Positions 1 to 8,008 of a stretch of DNA of 64,000 nucleotides are shown here, piece after piece. The stretch covers positions 281,390-345,389 of the forward strand of contig JAGVDM010000004.1 in assembly GCA_020058765.1 (NCBI GenBank), written 5' to 3'. A program made the position numbers and the translations under genes. Source of the stretch: Candidatus Peribacterales bacterium. Its GTDB lineage: Bacteria; Patescibacteriota; Gracilibacteria; Peribacterales; Peribacteraceae. The notes below the pieces were generated by a model, which was not told where the DNA came from, made no database searches, and saw nothing but the letters and a program-made list of their open reading frames with translations. Each line of letters opens with the position of its first letter. The stretch's first letter is position 1.

Positions 1-285
1 CAGAGGCACATTGAAGTGCGGCGAGAAGAGGAGATCGATCCCACTGCTTTGCAGCAACCGCGGCAAGAGTGTTTGCTCAGCAAACGAGTAATGCGGAATA
101 TCGGCAGCGACAATCTGCACACGGTCGCGGATTGTGTGCAGCCACGCAGCGGCAGGGTCGCGCACGAAGAGCACGAACGCCGTACCCTGTGCTGCCGCAA
201 CCATGTGCAACACAATCGAGCGTGTGTAGCGCCCGAGCCCGGCGTGTTCGTCGGCGAACCGACAGTCGATTCCTATTGTGCGCAT
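1..285 (-). CDS. Glycosyltransferase family 1/4, N-terminal part (runs off the window)
   Basis: The reverse strand is open from an ATG at 285 to the window edge (95 codons, no stop). It begins MRTIGIDCRFADEHAGLGRY, the typical start of a GT-B glycosyltransferase of the mannosyltransferase type, with the Gly-rich GLGRYTR nucleotide-sugar/acceptor loop at residues 16-22. Such enzymes move a sugar from a nucleotide donor to a surface glycan at the inner face of the membrane. Only the acceptor-side Rossmann half is visible, so the donor and the E-x7-E motif cannot be checked. It diverges from prmC with 15 bases between the start codons. Confidence 0.75.
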   Translation of the reverse strand, partial: MRTIGIDCRFADEHAGLGRYTRSIVLHMVAAAQGTAFVLFVRDPAAAWLHTIRDRVQIVAADIPHYSFAEQTLLPRLLQSSGIDLLFSPHFNVPL

Positions 286-300
286 AGAACACGCAGAAGT

Positions 301-1152
301 ATGACGGAAAACCGAGCGAGAACAACACGGGGGTGGCATGATGCCCTCGTGCAGCTCGCAGCCATCCTTGCGTCCTCTGGCATTGATCCGCTCGACGCGG
401 AGCTCCTGCTCGCGCAGGTGCTTGGTCAAACACGGGCATGGCTTGCAGCACATCCAGATGCAGTGGTGAGCACTGAACATGCTGAGCAGTTCGCAGTACT
501 TGCTATGCGAAGAGCGAAGCACGAGCCACTCGCATACATTCTTGGCGTGCGCGAATTTTATGGGCGCAGCTTCCGCGTAACACCAGATACGCTCATTCCG
601 CGCCCGGCCACCGAAGCGCTCGTCACACTCGCGCTCGATGTACTGCGTACCGGTACGCCAGATGTGCGGCAGGCCGATAGCGGCATCGTTGCCGGAGCCG
701 AACTCTTCGGTGCACTGGAACATGTGCGAACCGTTGTAGATGTAGGCACGGGGAGCGGCTGCATTGCCATCACACTCGCGTGCGAACGAACCGACTTGCA
801 CTGCATTGGTATAGATGTGAGCGCAGGGGCAATTGCCGTTGCTACAGAAAATGCAGAGCGTCATGGAGTAGCTGATCGATGTGTTTTTTCCGATGGCGCA
901 CTGCTCGATCCGATCAACGATCTCGATGCACCGTTTCTGCTCGTGAGCAATCCGCCGTACATTCCACTGGAAACAGCACTCATGCCAGATGTAGCAGGCT
1001 TCGAGCCATCAATCGCGCTCTTTGCCGGGGAGGACGGCATGCAGGTACTGCGCCCTCTCGTAGCCGAGGCTCGCGCGCACCCCCTATGCAGGGGCATGGT
1101 ACTGGAGTGCATGGAAGAACAATGGGAAGCGTTGGCGAAGCACGGGGAGTGA
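301..1152 (+). CDS. prmC: Peptide chain release factor N5-glutamine methyltransferase
   Basis: PrmC methylates the Gln of the GGQ motif in release factors RF1/RF2 using SAM. The 283-residue product has the N-terminal helical domain (residues 10-90), the SAM-binding loop VVDVGTGSGCIAI and the catalytic NPPY motif (VSNPPYIPLE). The ATG at 301 is chosen because sequence upstream is unlike the family. A possible -10 (TAGAAC, 285-290) lies 10 bases before it. The C-terminus ends slightly early, at LAKHGE, and the TGA lies 15 bases before the purA start. Other members of the NPPY methyltransferase family are possible but less likely. Confidence 0.9.
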   Translation: MTENRARTTRGWHDALVQLAAILASSGIDPLDAELLLAQVLGQTRAWLAAHPDAVVSTEHAEQFAVLAMRRAKHEPLAYILGVREFYGRSFRVTPDTLIPRPATEALVTLALDVLRTGTPDVRQADSGIVAGAELFGALEHVRTVVDVGTGSGCIAITLACERTDLHCIGIDVSAGAIAVATENAERHGVADRCVFSDGALLDPINDLDAPFLLVSNPPYIPLETALMPDVAGFEPSIALFAGEDGMQVLRPLVAEARAHPLCRGMVLECMEEQWEALAKHGE

Positions 1153-1161
1153 TGCTATGAA
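1153..1161 (+). promoter_or_regulatory. Extended -10 before purA
   Basis: TGC followed by TATGAA (1156-1161) ends 6 bases before the GTG at 1168 and overlaps the end of prmC. It fits the leaderless pattern seen through the window and supports the GTG start, although purA may also be read through from prmC. Confidence 0.45.
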
Positions 1162-1167
1162 TACGCC

Positions 1168-2406
1168 GTGCAGCAACAGCTCTCCGAATTGGGTCAGGTC
1201 TCCGCCGTCATCGGCGCGCAGTGGGGGGACGAGGGCAAAGGCAAGATTATTGATCTACTCACGGAGGAATTCGACGTGGTTGCGCGCGCATGCGGCGGCG
1301 CGAATGCCGGCCACACCATTGTGGTGGGCGGCAAGAAACACGTGTTCCGCTTGCTACCATCAGGGTGTTTGCACGACGGCAAAACGATCGTGCTCGGCAG
1401 TGGCATGGTCATTCATGTGCCAACGCTGCTTGAGGAACTCGACTTGCTCGAGCAAGCAGGGATCACGCTGCGCGATCGTCTGTGGATTTCCCACGAGGCA
1501 CACATTGTCTTCGATTATCACAAAGAGATCGACGGCGTAATGGAAGACCGACGATCAGCACAAAAGGGAGAAGGCATTGGCACCACGCGCCGCGGCATTG
1601 GCCCTGCATATATGGACAAAGCGGAGCGCACAGGCGTACGCATGGAACGCCTAGGAACAGACCTCTCCGCGCATCTTCGTGATCGAGCGGAATCTGTACG
1701 CCATGCCTACGGTGTAGAGATTGATGTTGCAAAAGAAGCACAGCAGATTGCCGACGCGCATGTGCGTATCGGCAGTAGAATTACGGATACAGTAGAGCTC
1801 CTCCATCGGCTGCGCTCCGAGGATCATCGTATTATTGTGGAAGGCGCACAGGCCACTATGCTCGACTTGGATCACGGCACATATCCATATGTAACGAGCA
1901 GCTTCACCACCGTTGCCGGTGCACTGCAGGGGTTAGGGCTGCCACCATTCGCGCTCGATTCGTGCATTGGTGTCGCCAAGGCATACTGCACGCGTGTGGG
2001 CAGTGGCGACTTCCTTACAGAAGTGCACGGCGACACGGCAGATCGTTTGCGCGAACGAGGAGGGGAGTACGGATCGGTTACCAAGCGTCCGCGACGCTGT
2101 GGATGGTTGCACATCCCCGATCTGCAACGCTCCTCACGCATCAACGGGTATACGTACTGGAACATTACCAAGCTCGACGTGCTCGACGAAGAAGAGGTGA
2201 TTCCCGTAGGAATCGCCGAAAAGAACGGCAAAGCCGTCTACAAAGAATTCGCTGGGTGGAAAACCTCCACAGCGGGCATGACAGACTTCGATGCACTGCC
2301 CAAAGAGGCACAAGCACTCATTGGCTTCATTGAAGAGCAAACAGATATCCCCGTGCGGTTCCTGGGCACAGGGCAGGGGAGAGAGGAGATGATTCTCAAA
2401 GATTGA
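1168..2406 (+). CDS. purA: Adenylosuccinate synthetase
   Basis: PurA joins IMP and aspartate with GTP, the first committed step from IMP to AMP, in the cytoplasm. The 412-residue product is near the usual 420-430. It carries the phosphate loop GAQWGDEGKGK at residues 17-27 and the NAGHT segment that binds IMP. The GTG at 1168 is the only plausible start after the prmC stop and gives a 15-residue lead before the P-loop. The gene is in the same frame as prmC, separated by a TGA, and lies in a + strand run with prmC and the next gene. The full synthesis pathway to IMP is not visible here, so this may act in salvage. Confidence 0.96.
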   Translation: MQQQLSELGQVSAVIGAQWGDEGKGKIIDLLTEEFDVVARACGGANAGHTIVVGGKKHVFRLLPSGCLHDGKTIVLGSGMVIHVPTLLEELDLLEQAGITLRDRLWISHEAHIVFDYHKEIDGVMEDRRSAQKGEGIGTTRRGIGPAYMDKAERTGVRMERLGTDLSAHLRDRAESVRHAYGVEIDVAKEAQQIADAHVRIGSRITDTVELLHRLRSEDHRIIVEGAQATMLDLDHGTYPYVTSSFTTVAGALQGLGLPPFALDSCIGVAKAYCTRVGSGDFLTEVHGDTADRLRERGGEYGSVTKRPRRCGWLHIPDLQRSSRINGYTYWNITKLDVLDEEEVIPVGIAEKNGKAVYKEFAGWKTSTAGMTDFDALPKEAQALIGFIEEQTDIPVRFLGTGQGREEMILKD

Positions 2407-2437
2407 CGAGTGGTCGAATCCTTGGCATAGATGGTGC

Positions 2438-3034
2438 ATGCATGCACCAGTGCTCGCGGGGAATCTCTTCGTAAAGCCCCTTCTACCTAAGGTCGGCCCC
2501 CCGGAAACATTCGACCGCTCCAAGCAGTACGCCCAGCTCATGATGGGAAGTGTTGCCTCACGAGTAGGTGTGTCGCTCAATTGGAGAGAACAGCAGTGGC
2601 CAGAGCAATCGACCAATGCAGCACTCGGTAAAAGCACGCTGCCCACAGAAGCGCAGTACAAAGCACTCGGCACACAGAAATTCGACGCAGACATCAATCT
2701 GCTCTTGCTCCATTCACTCGAAGAAGTGGGTCCAGAGCTCGGACACCTACTCCTCCGCCAAAAGCGCGCGTGGCATACGTTCCTCGTTTCCATTACTCCG
2801 CTTCCTGATCGCACAAAAGATGGAGAAATCTATCGTGGTATTACGGCTATTCCCGCACCCGGTACCGCAGAGCACATGGGAATCCACGAGGTATCATCAC
2901 TGCGTGATGCGGAACGCATTCGCCCGGTGAATCCAGAAAAGGACGGCTACATGAGCTTCCATGACATCACGAAACTCTCCGCAGAGAAGCTCTACACCAT
3001 GTTCTCGCTCGTGCGGATTCGCAAGAACGTGTAA
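2438..3034 (+). CDS. Hypothetical protein, 198 aa
   Basis: I do not recognise a family. The product is soluble-looking, with no signal peptide or membrane segment and no obvious catalytic motif. It ends in a basic LVRIRKNV tail. It follows purA by 31 bases and may be co-transcribed with it. Its TAA directly abuts the TAG of nadK on the other strand (bases 3032-3037 read TAACTA), so there is no room for a terminator between them. The coding call rests on length, absence of any competing frame and codon use like its neighbours. Confidence 0.7.
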   Translation: MHAPVLAGNLFVKPLLPKVGPPETFDRSKQYAQLMMGSVASRVGVSLNWREQQWPEQSTNAALGKSTLPTEAQYKALGTQKFDADINLLLLHSLEEVGPELGHLLLRQKRAWHTFLVSITPLPDRTKDGEIYRGITAIPAPGTAEHMGIHEVSSLRDAERIRPVNPEKDGYMSFHDITKLSAEKLYTMFSLVRIRKNV

Positions 3035-3931
3035 CTAGTCAGCGTCGATATTCTCCCCCCACTTGAGCTTTTCGCGCAGGGTGCCGTAGAAGGTGTCCTC
3101 TTTGCGGCGCAGGAAGTGAATACTGTGGCCATCCATTCGCGCGCTCACACGGTCGCCGCTCTTTAAGGGCATAGATGTCTGCCCGTCGATCGTGAGGAAT
3201 ACTTCTCGATCGTCGAACTTTGTGGAGTGAATCTCCACCTGTGCCTGCACCACACTCTGCCCGGGGATCACCACTGGCTTTTGCGTAAAGCTGTGAGGAT
3301 TGAGCGGCGTAAGAATGGTGGCAGAAAGACTCGGGTGCACCACGGGACCGCCCGCTGCGAGGGAATATGCGGTAGATCCGGTAGGAGTCGCAATGATCAA
3401 TCCATCGGAGCGGTATGTCGTGAGCGGCTCACCATTCACCGTCGTCTGCAAGTTCATCAAGCGCGCGATCATTCCCTGTGCAATAACCACTTCGTTCAAT
3501 GCAAATCCATCGTACCCGGCAGTGCCATCTTTTCGCTCGACGGTTACATGGAGCAGATGCCGCTCATCGAGCACGCCCTCTCCATTGAGCAAACGAGGGA
3601 GCAGATCCTCTGCTTCATCCACAGTGATTTCTGCAAGGAACCCAATGCGCCCGCGGTTCACACTCAGAATGGGAACAGTAAAATTCTGCAGCTCGCGCAC
3701 CGCACGCAGAATGGTGCCATCACCCCCAATCACGAGTAGCAGGTCGATGTCGGATTCATCGGCACTGTAGGACGGGAGCTCTTTGGCACACGGCACATCA
3801 TTGATGCGCAATGGATCAAAGAGAACGGTAGCACCCAGGCTCCGCAGAATGGCGACAACACGTTCTACGGCCTCGTTTTTATGATCGAGCCCAGACTTCA
3901 CTGTGACGCCGATGCGTGCATACTGCAACAT
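3035..3931 (-). CDS. nadK: NAD kinase
   Basis: NadK phosphorylates NAD to NADP, using ATP or polyphosphate. The 298-residue product has the diagnostic GGDGT motif (VIGGDGTILRAVREL), the NE motif (ALNEVVIAQG) and the TPTGSTAYSLAAGGP substrate loop, all in the normal order. The ATG at 3931 gives the expected short Rossmann start (MLQYARIGVTVK). A longer frame upstream exists, but it runs into the preceding glycosyltransferase and is unlike the family. An extended -10 sits 8 bases before this ATG, so nadK probably has its own leaderless promoter besides read-through from the GT4 gene 22 bases upstream. Confidence 0.95.
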   Translation of the reverse strand: MLQYARIGVTVKSGLDHKNEAVERVVAILRSLGATVLFDPLRINDVPCAKELPSYSADESDIDLLLVIGGDGTILRAVRELQNFTVPILSVNRGRIGFLAEITVDEAEDLLPRLLNGEGVLDERHLLHVTVERKDGTAGYDGFALNEVVIAQGMIARLMNLQTTVNGEPLTTYRSDGLIIATPTGSTAYSLAAGGPVVHPSLSATILTPLNPHSFTQKPVVIPGQSVVQAQVEIHSTKFDDREVFLTIDGQTSMPLKSGDRVSARMDGHSIHFLRRKEDTFYGTLREKLKWGENIDAD

Positions 3932-3939
3932 GGAGTGTG

Positions 3940-3948
3940 ATTGTAGCA
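3940..3948 (-). promoter_or_regulatory. Extended -10 for nadK
   Basis: TGC-TACAAT on the reverse strand, 8 bases before the nadK ATG. It lies in the 22-base gap after the GT4 stop and predicts a leaderless message. Confidence 0.6.
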
Positions 3949-3953
3949 CCGCC

Positions 3954-5009
3954 TTACAGTCGCGAAAGCACGTCGAGCACGATTGTTGCGGTTCGCTGCC
4001 AGGAATACTGCGCCGCCTGCGCAGGACCTGCCGCTGCCAAACGCTCACGAAGAGTGGCGTCCGTGAGCAGGCGCTGCAAACCATCGGTCATGGAAGGCAC
4101 ACGCTCCGGATCGACAAGCAATGCGGCATCACCGGCGACTTCTTGCAAGCTTCCACGATCCGATGTGAGCACCGGCACGCCACGTTGGAGTGCATCGAGC
4201 ACGGGTAACCCAAACCCCTCGTAGAGCGATGGATACGCGAACACTGCACAACGAGAGAGGAGGGCATCGTACTCACTGTCGCGCACGTACTGCAGCCACT
4301 GCACGCCGGGTGTCTGCTCTACTAAACGAAGGATCGGCACATCGCGCCAACCTCGGCCTCCGGCAAGCAGCAACGGATGCGCCGCTTTGAGCGCCTCCGG
4401 CAGTGCTGCATACGCACGAATAAGCCGGAGCTGATTCTTGCGCGGGCAGAGTGTGGCAATACACAGAATACCTGCAGGCTTCGCTACGCGCGGAGGAGGG
4501 GATGCACGAAACGGTCCCGCAAAAACGGATGTGAGGCGATCGAGTGGGAGCTCAGGGAACCGCTCAAGGATATCGTGCTTTGTAGACTCGCTAATGCACA
4601 GCACATGCGCTGCGCGCCGGAGTGCGCGCGGGAGCAGTGCCCGCTCGAGAATCTTCGCCTTGCGGTTGTGCGGCTCTCGCTGGAACGCGATGAGATCATG
4701 CACAATCGGTACGCACGGAACAGACTGATGCAGAATCGCAGGGATGAGATAGCTTGTGGGGCACAGCACGACATCGGGGTGCTCTTGCTTCAGGAATTTT
4801 GCAGCGCGAAAGTGCCACCCGGGCCCATGCTTGAACAGATGTGTAGTGACGTTCGCTCCAGAAAAGTTTGCAGGGAGCGGGGAATCTGTAAGGAGCAGGA
4901 ATTGGTGTGACTGCTCTTGCAACAGTACCTGCAAACAACCCCGCGCCCATGCGCCTTTGCCGGTGATCTGCGGCCGACACACTTCCCGCACGTCGATGGC
5001 GATGCGCAT
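3954..5009 (-). CDS. Glycosyltransferase, GT4 type
   Basis: A GT-B fold glycosyltransferase of 351 residues, likely a retaining enzyme acting on a surface glycan. It starts MRIAIDVREVCRPQITGKG, has the acceptor-domain CPTSYLIP and VHDLIAF segments, the linker ILCIATLCPRKNQ, and the C-terminal donor-binding YEGFGLPVLDALQRGVPV with the E-x7-D/E arrangement typical of GT4. It lies just upstream of nadK on the same strand. The sugar donor cannot be told from sequence. The start at 5009 is supported by a -10 box ending 6 bases upstream. Confidence 0.88.
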   Translation of the reverse strand: MRIAIDVREVCRPQITGKGAWARGCLQVLLQEQSHQFLLLTDSPLPANFSGANVTTHLFKHGPGWHFRAAKFLKQEHPDVVLCPTSYLIPAILHQSVPCVPIVHDLIAFQREPHNRKAKILERALLPRALRRAAHVLCISESTKHDILERFPELPLDRLTSVFAGPFRASPPPRVAKPAGILCIATLCPRKNQLRLIRAYAALPEALKAAHPLLLAGGRGWRDVPILRLVEQTPGVQWLQYVRDSEYDALLSRCAVFAYPSLYEGFGLPVLDALQRGVPVLTSDRGSLQEVAGDAALLVDPERVPSMTDGLQRLLTDATLRERLAAAGPAQAAQYSWQRTATIVLDVLSRL

Positions 5010-5015
5010 GGCGGT

Positions 5016-5021
5016 AGTCTA
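5016..5021 (-). promoter_or_regulatory. -10 box for GT4 gene
   Basis: TAGACT on the reverse strand, 6 bases before the ATG at 5009. It is divergent from the promoter at 5040-5048. Confidence 0.55.
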
Positions 5022-5039
5022 GTGGACATGAGGCAGAGC

Positions 5040-5048
5040 TGCTATGCT
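5040..5048 (+). promoter_or_regulatory. Extended -10 for the 5056 gene
   Basis: TGC-TATGCT ends 7 bases before an in-frame GTG at 5056, predicting a leaderless GTG start rather than the CTG/ATG-rich sequence upstream. Confidence 0.6.
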
Positions 5049-5055
5049 CTACGCC

Positions 5056-5679
5056 GTGGCATCGATGTGGCTGAAGAAGCTCGCGGCCCTGGAACTTGAG
5101 GAGAAGATTCTCAACGGTGGTCTTTGTTTGGCGATTGTTGGCATTTTCCTGCCGTGGATTGGCGGACGGCCGTCCCTGATAGATACCACAACCCGCATGT
5201 ACAGCGGGCTTGGGTTCCACACGGGATTCATTGGCCTTACGGTTCTCGCACTCCTGCTCTTTACTCTGCTCATTACCGTTGTGCCGCTCACAAGCGGTAA
5301 AACACTCGTACGCCGGCATCTTCGCCCTACTGTGCGCCTCTGCACAACCGCGCTTTCCACCATCCTTACACTTGCGGCACTGTCTGTCTTGCTCAAAGTC
5401 ACACTCGAGTCGCCAGGCATGGAAGTGCGCTTTGGTGTGTATGTTTCGCTCGTCGGCTGCCTCATTGCAGCACTCTACGGATTTTTGGCCTACCAGGAAG
5501 ATCACCGCCGCCAGACACAGGGAATGTTTCAGTACCCACCACCCGAGCCAAAAGCACCCGCACCAACTCCTGTGCAGCCTGCTCGCGATCGCCCCGACGT
5601 GCCCCCAGGGAGCAACGTTCCACCTCCGCCGCCACCAGAGGAACACCCTGTTCCACGGCCAACACTTCCGTATCGGTAG
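5056..5679 (+). CDS. Four-helix membrane protein with Pro-rich tail
   Basis: I do not recognise the family. The 207-residue product has four predicted membrane helices, at about residues 20-36, 56-77, 93-113 and 124-145. A cytosolic or external tail from about 150 is very rich in Pro (PPPEPKAPAPTPVQPA and a run of six Pro). The N-terminal stretch MWLKKLAALELEEKILNGG looks like an amphipathic lead. GTG at 5056 or ATG at 5065 can start it; the promoter spacing favours 5056. It diverges from the GT4 gene and is followed 21 bases later by another orphan. Confidence 0.72.
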   Translation: MASMWLKKLAALELEEKILNGGLCLAIVGIFLPWIGGRPSLIDTTTRMYSGLGFHTGFIGLTVLALLLFTLLITVVPLTSGKTLVRRHLRPTVRLCTTALSTILTLAALSVLLKVTLESPGMEVRFGVYVSLVGCLIAALYGFLAYQEDHRRQTQGMFQYPPPEPKAPAPTPVQPARDRPDVPPGSNVPPPPPPEEHPVPRPTLPYR

Positions 5680-5688
5680 GATCTCCCC

Positions 5689-5694
5689 TACAAT
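5689..5694 (+). promoter_or_regulatory. -10 box for the 5701 gene
   Basis: TACAAT ends exactly 6 bases before a GTG at 5701, marking that GTG as the likely leaderless start. Confidence 0.6.
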
Positions 5695-5700
5695 TTGCCT

Positions 5701-6012
5701 GTGACTGACTATACAGACGATATGCTCGTGTACGTCGACCCGAACGCTCGTTCGGTGGTCGGCGTTGTGGAATGGTTGCCGACGGGCAAACCGAAGCGCT
5801 TAGCAATGGCGCTCCCATCTCCAGATGCGCCAGAACAGAAAGATCGCCGCGGCAGGCCACGGCGTGTGCTCAAAGAGCGCTTCTACCCTTGGTGCTCCTA
5901 CCGCACAGCGAAACGCGTGTACCGCGTTGCGGGCAAGGAGCGGGAACCCGAAAATGCACAAGCATTCGATGAAGCGCTACAGAAAGCACTCCAGGAGCCC
6001 TATTGGGATTGA
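5701..6012 (+). CDS. Hypothetical protein, 103 aa
   Basis: A small basic, soluble-looking protein (MTDYTDDMLVYVDPNARSVV at the start, ending KALQEPYWD) with no recognised domain. It contains a Lys/Arg-rich middle (KDRRGRPRRVLKERF) that could bind nucleic acid, which is only a suggestion. Start choices are TTG 5695, GTG 5701 and ATG 5722; the -10 spacing favours 5701. Its end overlaps the end of the convergent fbp gene by 13 bases. Confidence 0.62.
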   Translation: MTDYTDDMLVYVDPNARSVVGVVEWLPTGKPKRLAMALPSPDAPEQKDRRGRPRRVLKERFYPWCSYRTAKRVYRVAGKEREPENAQAFDEALQKALQEPYWD

Positions 6013-6941
6013 AGCTCCTCGCTCACACGCGCGACTTCGTGTGCGGATCCTAGTATGAGTGGCGTGCGTTGATCGATCTCGGTCAGGCGTTTATCCAGAA
6101 TGGACATGGTGCCATCTGTAGCACTGCCGCCTGCTTGCTCAACAAGGTATGCAAACGGACCGCACTCAAACGCAAGGCGGAGTTTGCCATTGGGATACTT
6201 GGCACCGCCCACATTGGTAAACACGCCTTGGCCCTTACTGAGGATATGGTGAATATCCGCCACCATGCAGCCGGAATACCGCAGTGTGAGCGCACTCTGT
6301 AGCCAACGATCCATGGAAGCACGGTAGCCCGCATTGTCCTTGAATGCGTGCAAATTCCCAGGGCTGTAGTTCTCTGCCTCATCACCAATCCCCAAATGCT
6401 CATTGAGCAGAATGTACTCGCCCACATCATTCAAAATGAACATGTGCACGCCGTTGCCTGCGGAATACACCAAGATGGTACGAGGGCCATAGAGCACATA
6501 GAGCGCTGCAACTTGTTCGCGCGGTGTGCGCCCGATCAATTCGCCACCCTCATAAATACCAAAGATAGACCCGACCGCAAAGTTCGTTTCCACGAGTGAT
6601 GATCCATCGAGCGGATCAAAGACAACGCTGTACGGCGCAGAAGGATCGAGCTCTACAACATCGGCCTGCTCTTCGGAAATGAAGGAATGCACCAACCCGC
6701 TCTCGCGCAGATGTTGCTGAATAATCTCGTCACTGAGCACATCGAGCTTCTGCTGCTCTTCTCCAAATTGATTCACTGCCCCTGCCAAACCTGCTTCTGT
6801 AGTGAGGATTGCACGACGCACGTATGCAGCTGCACGTGCAATATCCATGATGACGTGTCGCAGTGCATCGGGCGCCTTGGCATGTATGCGCAAATGATAA
6901 TTGAGTGATGGCCGATGTGGAGCAGCTGCGCGTTTTGCCAT
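6000..6941 (-). CDS. fbp: Fructose-1,6-bisphosphatase, class I
   Basis: FBPase removes the 1-phosphate from fructose-1,6-bisphosphate, the committing step of gluconeogenesis. The 313-residue product carries the metal-binding FDPLDGSSLVETN motif, the upstream EEQADVV acidic segment, and LHAFKDNAGYRASMDRW followed by ALTLRYSGCMVADIHHIL of the sugar-phosphate site. It starts at the ATG at 6941, only 2 bases after the gap stop, so the two form a tight operon. The length is slightly short of the usual 330. Having FBPase beside GAPDH suggests carbon can run upward to sugar phosphates for glycan synthesis. Confidence 0.95.
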   Translation of the reverse strand: MAKRAAAPHRPSLNYHLRIHAKAPDALRHVIMDIARAAAYVRRAILTTEAGLAGAVNQFGEEQQKLDVLSDEIIQQHLRESGLVHSFISEEQADVVELDPSAPYSVVFDPLDGSSLVETNFAVGSIFGIYEGGELIGRTPREQVAALYVLYGPRTILVYSAGNGVHMFILNDVGEYILLNEHLGIGDEAENYSPGNLHAFKDNAGYRASMDRWLQSALTLRYSGCMVADIHHILSKGQGVFTNVGGAKYPNGKLRLAFECGPFAYLVEQAGGSATDGTMSILDKRLTEIDQRTPLILGSAHEVARVSEELQSQ

Positions 6942-6943
6942 AG

Positions 6944-7966
6944 TTATTGGAGCAGGGTACCGAGCTTGTGAACCATTTCCGTTACACGCATTGCGTACCC
7001 CCATTCGTTGTCATACCAACTCAGAATCTGCACACCCTTTCCATCCACCACTTTGGTGTAGGGCAAATCTGCAATGGAACTGCGAGGATCGGTCATGAAG
7101 TCGATGCTCACGAGTGGCTCTTCGCTCACTCCCAACACACCCTGCAACGCAGCATCGTTTGCGGCGGCACGGAGTACATCGTTCACTTCTTCTTTTGTTG
7201 TGTCTTTTTTGATCGAGAAGGCCATGTACGCGCACGATACCGTCGGTACCGGAACACGGAAGGCCATACCGTCGAGCTTGCCTTGCAGATGCGGAAAGAT
7301 GCTTGCACAAGCCTTTACTGCGCCCGTCTTGGTCGGGATCACCGACAGCGTTGCCGCACGCGCACGACGCAGATCGCCACCTTCTTCACCTGGTTTGTTA
7401 TCCAGCAAATTCTGCGAAACGGTGAACGCGTGCACTGACCCTACAAGCAAGCGATCAATACCGAATGCACTGTCCATCACTTTGATCACCGGGGCAATAC
7501 AGTTGGTGGTACACGATGCATTGGAAATCACTTCCAGATCTGCAGTGAGCAGATGATCATTCACGCCCTTCACAAATGTGGGTGTGTCATCCTTCATGGG
7601 TGCCGTCACAATCACGCGCTTGGCACCGGCCTTCAGGTGACCGCTCGCGCCTTCTCGCGTCACAAAGTGGCCTGTGGCTTCTACAACAATATCTACCTTG
7701 AGTGCTTTCCAGGGGCACTTTGCAGGCTCCCGTTCACGCACAACCTTCACGGTTTTGCCGTTTACGGTGAAGTCCTCACCCGTCACGTCGACTTGCGCTG
7801 CAAACCTGCCGTGCAGTGAATCGTACTTCAGAAGATACGCGCGTGTTTCTGCATCCGATGATGCGTTCACGGCGACCACTTCTACTTGGTCTGCGAAGTT
7901 TTCGACAAATTGGCGGTGGACGTTTCGACCGATACGTCCGTATCCATTGATGGCGACGCGAATCAT
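6944..7966 (-). CDS. gap: Glyceraldehyde-3-phosphate dehydrogenase
   Basis: GAPDH interconverts glyceraldehyde-3-phosphate and 1,3-bisphosphoglycerate with NAD(P). The 340-residue product starts MIRVAINGYGRIGRNVHRQF, the NAD-binding loop, and carries the catalytic-Cys signature ISNASCTTNCIAPV and the C-terminal SWYDNEWGYAMRV. The ATG at 7966 follows a -10 box (TATCAT) by 6 bases. It is the first gene of a gap-fbp operon. The pgk gene lies separately at 43.9-45.4 kb. Confidence 0.98.
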   Translation of the reverse strand: MIRVAINGYGRIGRNVHRQFVENFADQVEVVAVNASSDAETRAYLLKYDSLHGRFAAQVDVTGEDFTVNGKTVKVVREREPAKCPWKALKVDIVVEATGHFVTREGASGHLKAGAKRVIVTAPMKDDTPTFVKGVNDHLLTADLEVISNASCTTNCIAPVIKVMDSAFGIDRLLVGSVHAFTVSQNLLDNKPGEEGGDLRRARAATLSVIPTKTGAVKACASIFPHLQGKLDGMAFRVPVPTVSCAYMAFSIKKDTTKEEVNDVLRAAANDAALQGVLGVSEEPLVSIDFMTDPRSSIADLPYTKVVDGKGVQILSWYDNEWGYAMRVTEMVHKLGTLLQ

Positions 7967-7972
7967 GGCCTG

Positions 7973-7978
7973 ATGATA
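7973..7978 (-). promoter_or_regulatory. -10 box for gap-fbp
   Basis: TATCAT on the reverse strand, 6 bases before the gap ATG, predicting a leaderless gap-fbp message. Confidence 0.6.
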
Positions 7979-8008
7979 CCGCAACCAACCCCGGCCAACA
8001 ATGCACGG

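Noticed and set aside
1147..1200. prmC and purA are in the same frame, separated by one TGA, suggesting UGA read-through as in recoded CPR groups.
   Set aside because: Many genes here end normally with TGA and none shows in-frame TGA inside conserved regions. A -10 box and a GTG also give purA its own start.
4696..5646. A 316-codon frame on the - strand spanning the GT4 start and the 5056 membrane gene.
   Set aside because: It overlaps a clear GT4 start and a membrane protein with promoter; its composition is Cys/His/Arg-rich noise.
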